Assembly (NCBI RefSeq): GCF_001625305.1 | Contig: NW_017803932.1 | Coordinates: 1,144,362 to 1,208,361, forward strand | From: Branchiostoma belcheri | Lineage: Eukaryota > Chordata > Leptocardii > Amphioxiformes > Branchiostomatidae | Length of the DNA stretch: 64,000 nucleotides | Direction of reading: 5' to 3' | Shown: in pieces, positions 42,701 through 51,700 of the stretch | Layout of the letters: each line of letters begins with the position of its first letter | Position numbering within the stretch: the first letter of the stretch is position 1 | Position numbers and translations under genes: made by a program | Notes under the pieces: generated by a model | Told to the model about the DNA's origin: nothing | The model's input: only the letters and a program-made list of their open reading frames with translations | The model's database searches: none

Positions 42701-45700
42701 TGCAGTGCAAAGGTATGAATCCAAGCCCTCAATTCAAAAGATGCTGACTAAAAGAAATTTAAATCATTTCATAGCATGAAATATGATATGAATAATCATG
42801 CTGGTAAACAAATTCACCAAATGCTGCCCATCACCTGATTAGCAAAAAAGCAAAATCAATGAGCATAACTACGATATTATTCATATCTTTCACTGACAGA
42901 GCAGTTCAAAATGGCTTGCAAGCACGTCACAGTATTGCTTGGAATGTAGCTGCAATGTAGGTTGATGCCAGTTGCCAATTCCAAGAGCATCATTATGACA
43001 TTTCTAAAGATGTTTTACTTCTTCCCCAGTGTGGCTTATCACCTGTATGTGTTTGTGCCATGTCTGAAGAGATGCTGATCAGTGACAGACAGTGCAGACT
43101 GGGTATTACCAGTATTAGCTTGCGGGCAGAGGAAGTCTTGTTTTTAACAAAAAGGCGAAGATGCAGAGCAGCAGCAGTAAAGAGCGCGAGAATTAAGTGA
43201 AGAGGTCTCACATGTCCAGGGCGAACTTGTGGCGCCCTTCTCCTGTTGGTAGGCTGTCCGGGGGTTAGTTGAGTGGCAAGGAGGAAGACAATAACAAACA
43301 CAAGGATGGGTCGGTTACTCCAGGTGAAGGTAAGAGTAAGGGTGGAAAAAAAGTTAATGATCGTTAAGATATGTGTGCAAGTTACAGACAATGTCAGAAT
43401 TGAACGCTTAGTCATACATACTTGTCTCATATGCTACAAAAATGTGCTTTTGAGTTATTTAAAGAGGCTATGTTATGAAAAAAAACTGGGTCAGGTTTCA
43501 GAGTTTTCAGTTTCGAGGTGAGTCAATAATTAAGGTGAAAATAGCAGAAGAAAATTGAGAAATAATGGAAAGACAGAGAGTTTACCTTGGTTTGTTGTAA
43601 GAACTTACCGAGCGCAGAAATGACTGTTCCTAGAGTTACCAGAGATCTGTTGATATTTGCACCTTCTTTTAACCTGTCTTTGTGGTAGTTTGGGTCAGCC
43701 CTTTCACTGCAGATAGAATAAAACACAGTTAGATCACAAGGTTACAAAGAAATGCATCCAATTTGAATACCAAACATATCTCAAAACTGACTTATTTAGT
43801 ATCAAATCACATTTATAGGTAACTCAATCAACTATTACAAATGGACACTTACTTGGCATTTGTGCTCAGTTTACTTCATTTTTTCACATATTATAAATCA
43901 TATCTGAAGAGAGAAAAAAAAACTTACTTACCTTCCAGCTAAATCTACAAGGTGAATTTTGCTAACTATCTCACGTGGAAGATTGTCTTCTAATTTGGCC
44001 TGCAACAGAGAACAATCAGAATGGTTTTAGCCTGGGTCATTGATTCCACAATAACAGGAAGATGGTTAGGGCAATGTACATATCAAGCAACCAACAATAT
44101 AAAATATCAAGTTGTGAGGGACAAAACACAAATCTCACCTGAGAGAAGTAAATGGTGAATATTGCATGTGATCTGCTGCTGAGGTCATGGATGTAGGTGG
44201 CAGCAGTTGTTCTGCAAACAAGACACAAACATCATGCATCATATAAGTTAAACAGATCTTACCGTATCATAGTCTGAAAAAAATCAAGAGGAAAAGGCTC
44301 CACCCCTGAGGCATTGCCAAGAAAAGTCATGATCAGCTCATCAAAGTACAATGTATGTGTAGTTTGACTCACCTATTTTCATTGCCCCTTTGAATGAGCC
44401 TTTCTAATGAGGTGTAGTCTGATACTAAATGTCTTGATAAATCTGCAGAAAAAACAATGATTTAGAATGATTATGATATTAAACATTATGAATCGTTAAT
44501 ACCAGTAGCTACTTAGATAAAAGTAACCTTCTCAATCATAATGGATATGAAATGAAGCTCTTAAGATCCTTTACATATTGTGTCAAAATTCAGTATACCA
44601 TTAAGTGCAGATTTTCAACAGTACAATATACAACTCGTAAGAGGTGTATTTAGAAAGTTTGTAGATGTTAGTGAATATGACAGTTCTTACCTTGTACATA
44701 AGGCCCCTTCTCCGGGTGTTCCCGCACCTTGAGACTGTAGGTGTTTGCCTTGGCACCAGGATGGCACAACAGGTCCCTGACTCTTTCATTGTAGATTTCC
44801 AGATAGCTGTGGGTAGCAAGGTGATAAGACGTCAACTTGAGTACAATCTTCAGTTAATGAAAATCTTCTTGTCAAAACTATCATGGCAATCCTTCAAATG
44901 AGGGGAGTGATAAGAATTATGAGGAGAAGATGTGTGGTTACCTGACTTCCGTCTTGAAGGTAACACGCTCTCCAACATGGTCGTCTATTCTTGAGAACAA
45001 ACCCTGTTATGTGTAATAAAACATGCATTGTGAAAAGTGAACATTGAGCACTGATGCCTGGAAGGGACATGTAACTTGTACATTTATCATTTTGATAACA
45101 AAAGTACAGATGAGGTGTAGTTGACATTGTATGTTGTACATGTACCTTTTTCGTGATGATTACATGATATAAACATAAGAAATTTATTTCTACAAGCTAT
45201 GCTATGTAGTAATTTCCAACTTTAAGGAACATCGATATATCATTTGTATCTTTCATGCATACAGAGCATATGGAACAGTAGCATGATCTTTTAGGTGGAA
45301 AAGAGCCAAGATGACTCAGCATGTTACCAGACCAATGCATGGGACAGACTTTCAGTCCAAGTTATGACATAACTGACACAGGGATGTTACCACATGACAT
45401 CAACAGAAAAGAATGGTGACGCTAACATCTTACATGACATGACAGGGAGATTTAACCCTAACCCCAGGATATAAGACACAACATAAAAACTAACAATGCC
45501 ACGGAAGAGACTGTGCCTGCTTGCATTTCCGTTCAATAAGATCATTTGTCAGCAAGATCCTGATCAGTCTTTTCCTTTGAACAACATGTCCATAGAAAGA
45601 TGTCATTTCCTTTTAGGTGTATATGTAGGTGGAGAAGGTTGCTGTTTGACAAGCCGTGTAGCTTAAGTTGAAATAAGGGACATATTGTGCTTTTAACAAT

Positions 45701-48700
45701 GGACAGATGGCTGGTGCTTTAAATGTTTATGTTATATAGCCCCTCTCGTGTGTGCGAGGTACTTTGTGAGAATCCTGTCACACTTGAAAAGACTACCTGT
45801 ACCCATCTTCAATCTACAACATGTATAATCATGCAGAAGTTCAAACATTTAGACCTAACTGTGATACATTAACTANNNNNNNNNNNNNNNNNNNNATTTA
45901 TGAAATATGCATTGTTGTATAAAGATTACAAGTGTTCATTTTTACTGAGAGCTGTTAGGAAAAGAGATGTATGTGTCAAGTCAAACATGCATGTAATATT
46001 CAGGATCATAAACTTCCAGAAGATATACATGCAATACTACAGACCTGCTATCATGATTGTCTTTGCGTTTCCACCTAGGCTGTCCTTGAGGAGCCACGTC
46101 AGTACAGAGTCCCTGTAGGGGATAAAAGCCATCTTCTTCCCAGCCTTGCCCAGGGAGGAGCCCAGGTCATCCCCGATGCTGCCGAAACTCTCCGTACTGG
46201 CCGACAGGAGGGAGTTCTCAGCTGGAAATACACAAGTACATCAGTCATTACAGGATATAACAGTTTGTTTTGAAGAAGAATTACAGTGCAAAGGTATGAA
46301 TCCAAGCCCTCAATTCAAAAGATGCTGAGCTAAAAGAAATTCAAATCATTTCATAGCATGAAATATGATATGAATGATCATGCTGGTATACAAATTCGCC
46401 AAATGCTGCCCATCACCTGATTAGCACAAAGCAAATCAATGAGCATAACTACAATACTATTCATATCTTTCACTGACAGAGCAGTTTAAATGGCTTGCAA
46501 GCACGTCGCAGCATTGCTTGGAATGTAGCTGCAATGTAGGTTGATGCCAGCTGCCAATTCCAAGAGCATCATTATGACATTTCTAAAGATGTTTTACTTC
46601 TTTCCCAGTGTGGCTTATCACCTGTATGTGTTTGTGCCATGTCTGAAGAGATGCTGATCAGTGACAGACAGTGCAGACTGGGTATTACCAGTATTAGCTT
46701 GCAGGCGGAGGAAGTCTTGTTTTTAACAAAAAGGCAAAGATGCAGAGCAGCAGCAGCAAAGAGCGCGAGAATTAAGTGAAGAGGTCTCACATGTCCAGGG
46801 CGAACTTGTGGCGCCCTTCTCCTGTTGGTAGGCTGTCCGGGGGTTAGTTGAGTGGCAAGGAGGAAGACAATAACAAACACAAGGATGGGTCGGTTACTCC
46901 AGGTGAAGGTAAGAGTAAGGGTGGAGAAAAAGTTAATGATCGTTAAGATATGTGTGCAAGTTACGGACAATGTCAGAACTGAACATTTCGTTATACATAC
47001 TTATGCCATAGATGTGTTTTGAGTTATCTAAAGAGGCTGTGTTATGAAAAAAAACTAGGTCAGGTTTCTAAATTCAGAGTTTTCCGTTTCGAGGTGAGTC
47101 AATAATTAAGGGGAAAATAGCAGAAGAAAATTGAGAAATAATGGAAAGACAGCAGAGTGTTTACCTTGGTCTGTGTAAGAACTTACCCAGTGCAGAAATG
47201 ACTGTTCCTAGAGTTACCAGAGATCTGTTGATATTTGCACCTTCTTTTAACCTGTCTTTGTGGTAGTTTGGGTCAGCCCTTTCACTGCAGATAGAACATA
47301 ACACAGTTGATTCACAAGGTTACAAAGAATTTATTCAATTTGAGTACGAAACATATCTACACAAAACTGACTGTTATTAGTATTGGTTAGTCAATAAACT
47401 CTTACAAATAGACACAGTTTACCCCTTTTTTTTACACATTATAAATCATCTCTGAAGTCAACAAAGGAAAAAAACTTACTTACCTTCCAGCTAAATCTAC
47501 AAGGTGAATTTTGCTAACTATCTCACGTGGAAGATTGTCTTCTAATTTGGCCTGCAACAGAGAGCAATCAGAATGGTTTTAGTCTGGTTCATTCATTCCA
47601 CAATAAAGGAAGATGATTATGGCAATATACATATCAAGCAACCAACAATACAAAATATCAAGTTGTGAGGGACAAGACACAATACTCACCTGAGAGAAGT
47701 AAATGGTGAATATTGCATGTGATCTGCTGCTGAGGTCATGGATGTAGGTGGCAGCAGTTGTTCTGCAAACAAGACACAATCATCATATATAAGTTAAATA
47801 GGTCTTACCATATCCTAGTCTGAAAAAAAATCAAGAAGTCCTGATCAGCATGAAAGTAGTTTGACTTACCTATTTTCATTGCCCCTTTGAATGAGCCTTT
47901 CTAATGAGGTGTAGTCTGATACTAAATGTCTTGATAAATCTGAAGAAAAAACAATGAAAGTTTAGAATGATAATGATTTTTAAACTCTTCACTTATAATG
48001 GATATGAAATGAAGCCACTAAGATCCTTTACATATTCAAATTTCATCAATACAACATACCCTTAGGTGAAGATTTTCAATAAATTATACAACTCGGAAGA
48101 GGTGTAATTCAAAAAGCTTGCAGATATTACTTGAGATGTCTGTTCTTACCTTGTACATAAGGCCCCTTCTCCGGGTGTTCCCGCACCTTGAGACTGTAGG
48201 TGTTTGCCTTGGCACCAGGATGGCACAACAGGTCCCTGACTCTTTCATTGTAGATTTCCAGATAGCTGTAGGTAGCAAGGTGTTATGATGTTAACTAAAG
48301 TACTACTGAAACAAATTTCTTTCATTTTCTTGTCAAAAGTATGGAAATCCTTCCAGTTAGGGGAGTTACAAGGAAGATAAGGAGAAAATTGCGGTTACCT
48401 GACTTCTGTCTTGAAGGTAACACGCTCTCCTACATGATCGTCTATTCTGGAGAACAAACCCTGTTTGTGATAAAACATAAAAAAAGAAACATGAGCACTC
48501 AGGTGCCTGGAAGGGACATGTAGTATACATTTAACATTCTAATAACAAAAGTACAGATGTAACACATTGTTTGTTGTACTTTTTACATTATTATTACTTA
48601 GGCCACACCAATTTATTTCCTTGGTTAACGGATTCGCCGCTTCGTTTTTTTGCCAAAATGAAATAAAAATAAAAACAGAACAAAAATCCATACTCTCGGG

Positions 48701-51700
48701 TCCTGAATTGGGGGCCCCAAAATCCACCCGGTACGTTGTAATTTTTCAAAATTTGGGCATAGTTAACAGCATTAAAAATACATTGCTTTAAGGCAGAAAC
48801 ATTTTTCTGAGTGCAATAATTTTGTTTGGAAAGCTAGGTTGCCTCTTCAAAAGTTCGTCAAATTCTTTTGATATAGAACTCGCCCCCCACCCCCTTTGCA
48901 CATGTCATGTCACCATTCATGGGACAAAACTTCACTGACGACAAACGTACGGCAGATTTACTGAGTCATCGTGCCTGTAACAACATATCATCTCCCTTTT
49001 AGATATATATTATATTTTGAAACACCTATTGTGTCGGAAACGTGCTAGTAAAGGGCGTTAAAAGTGATCGGCCCAACGTATAAACTCGGCCTGGGCGGCA
49101 CATGCACACACACCTTCAAAACGATCTATTTTCCAGGGAATATGTAAAAATAACACGACATAACAATGTATTCTGGCATCACAAACTGTATTACTCTCAA
49201 AAAGTACAAAATACCTACCACAAACATGGGAATTTGGCAAAGTAAAAAGTCCTCCATGCACATGCACGTATGTCCATTCACTAAAGCAACTTTTTCTCAC
49301 GGTCGGAAGAGTCCACTTCGAGTAGGGGGAAACAGGTCCTTTTAATTATAGAAGTTACTCTGTGAAAAATACTACATGTGCTTGTGGCATTCTAACAATG
49401 TTACATCTTATTTAGATACCTATAAACAGGAGTACAATTGCAAATAATGCATTAATTATTATATCTAAATTTTTGAATAAAATGGTTCCCCCTACAATAA
49501 AAAATACCCCATACATCAAGGACTTTATAGTGAAACCCTAGACCATTGAATTTGTGGCAACTTGAAGAGTGTGTCAATGTGGCTATTTGTTTGAATTTTG
49601 GCTATGTATAATGTAGCTGTAGCATACCTAAAGTGTATAATGGGAAATATAAAATGGATACTACCGGTAGTATTTGGGGAATTGGGGAAAGATAAAAAAA
49701 AAAGAAATAAAAATATCTGTTTAAGTAGTTAATTCTTTTGACAATAACTTTTAAACATTCCTGGAAATTTGTCTAAAACATATATTTAGGATATTGTAAA
49801 TTCCAAGCTCTAAATAACTTCCATATCAGCCAGACACAATAGAATGCCCAGCCCAGTGGTAAGCTGTGTTCCCTCAACTCTAAGAAAACAATGGGATCTG
49901 AACAGAGCTCCCTGATTTAAACCACTCTTTGGAACTTTGAAAGATGAATAAAAGTGAAACCAGTTGGATCAGAGTCTTGTCAACTGACAGTTTGTTGTTC
50001 ATACAGTAAAGATGTGTATCTTGCAAAATAATACGAATAATTGTAAAGGGATGTAAAAGAAGTTGCTCATGTAGTAATGGTCCTTTCAGTTCAATAAGTG
50101 TCCAATATAATGTCTTATATCATTTTGTAACTTAACTTAATGGATTGCTTACTACATGGCTGTATGGCAGGTAGTCTCAAATTTTTATTTTTATTTTTTT
50201 TTCGCCCGCCCGCTCCATTTTTTTTCTTGAAAAATCCGTTAACCAAGAAATTAAATTGGTGTGGCCTTACAAAATTTATTTCTACAAGCTATGCTGTTAC
50301 GGTAGTTATTTTCAAGCTACATGATTTGTATCTTTCATGCATACAGTCTACAGCATACAGAACATTATCATGACTTTCTAGGTGGAAAAGAGCCAAGATG
50401 ACTCAGCATGTTACCAGACAAATGCACGGGCTAGACTTTCAGTCCAAGTTATGACATTCCTGACACAGGGATGTTACCACATGACATCTACAGAAAAGAA
50501 TGGTGACGCTAACCTCTTACATGACATGACAGGGAGATTTAACCCTAACCCCAGGATACAAGGCACAACATAAAAACTAACAATGCCACGGAAGAGACTG
50601 TGCCTGCTTGCATTTCCGTTCAATAAGATCATTTGTCAGCAAGATCCTGATCAGTCTTTTCCTTTGAACAACGTGTCCAGAGAAAGATGTCATTTCCTTT
50701 TAGGTGTATATGTAGGTGGAGAAGGCTGCTGTTTGACAAGCCGTGTAGCTTAAGTTGAAATAAGGGACATATTGTGCTTTTAACAATGGACAAATGGCTG
50801 GTGCTTTAAATGTTTATGCTATGTAGCCCCTCTCGTGTGTGCGAGGTACTTTGTGAGAATCCTGTCACACTTGAAAAGACTACCTGTACCCATCTTCAAT
50901 CTACAACATGTATAATCATGCAGAAGTTCAAACATTTAGACCTAACTGTGATACATTAACTATGTACAAGCATTTGGCCCCAGTGCTAGAACTTTAACAG
51001 ACAAGCATAGACCCCAAACCTGGATAGAGCATTCTAAACACTTTAGAAAATGCTGACAACTGAAAGACAGATGATGTTTCAATACATGTAGTAATCAGAT
51101 TAATCTCAAGGGCAAAACAAATCTTACAACATCCTGTCTTTCTGTGGTATCCAATGCCCTGAAGACAAAATGAACTTCCCGTTTTAGATCAAAGGTCATT
51201 CTGCAGAGTCAGTGTCCCCTGAACGAAGAACTTGTCTTGGGTCAATGTGACAAAGTAAGGAAGCTGACATGAGTATCTCCACCGTGAGGCAGGTGTTAGC
51301 AATGATGTGTGCCCTGCATTCCTCATCACCAAGGAGAGCTGGACAACCCTTTGTAAATTCTAATTCTGACTGTTCTACAAATCCTCTAGCCTGGAACAAG
51401 ACCAAGAATCCTTCTGGCTCATGTGCCATTTCCCACGAAGGTCAACAAAGATCCCCAATAGCTCTGGGTTAGTTTTGACGTCATGTACTTTAAGCTCTTC
51501 TTTACTCAGACTTTGCAAAATACACTTTCTTCTGTCAGACTGCCAACCAAAAGCAAAGTTTGAGGAAGTCCAGCTCTTTAGCTATGGTCAGGCTGCCCTC
51601 AAAAGGTTATACAAACAAGAGATCGATGTTTGAACAACTCTAAGTGTTTTATATCTATTATACCTGACATTAAACATAATCATCCGTAGGAGAGTTTGAT

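Larger units (their letters stand above)
42316..45875. repeat. Duplicated block, allele 1 (left contig end)
   Basis: Homologous over its whole length to 45,896-50,962. It ends exactly at the N gap. It carries seven motor exons. Introns show frequent substitutions and indels against the other copy, while the exons differ at eight positions in 664 bp, all synonymous. Best explained as an unmerged haplotype at a contig end. Confidence 0.85.
45896..50962. repeat. Duplicated block, allele 2 (right contig start)
   Basis: Second copy of the 42,316-45,875 block, starting exactly at the N gap. It contains the same seven exons in the same order and the same upstream 700 bp (50,270-50,962 against 45,175-45,875). 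It is longer because of a 1,666-bp inverted-repeat insertion at 48,601-50,266. Confidence 0.85.

Noticed and set aside
42316-50962. A true tandem duplication of the motor exons
   Set aside because: The copies abut an N gap at both contig ends, differ only synonymously in exons, and cannot be spliced together in frame.
51476-51483. TGACGTCA near the upstream motor exons as a promoter element
   Set aside because: An isolated 8-bp palindrome inside an intron. Another occurs in coding sequence near 9409-9422, so the word alone carries little weight.
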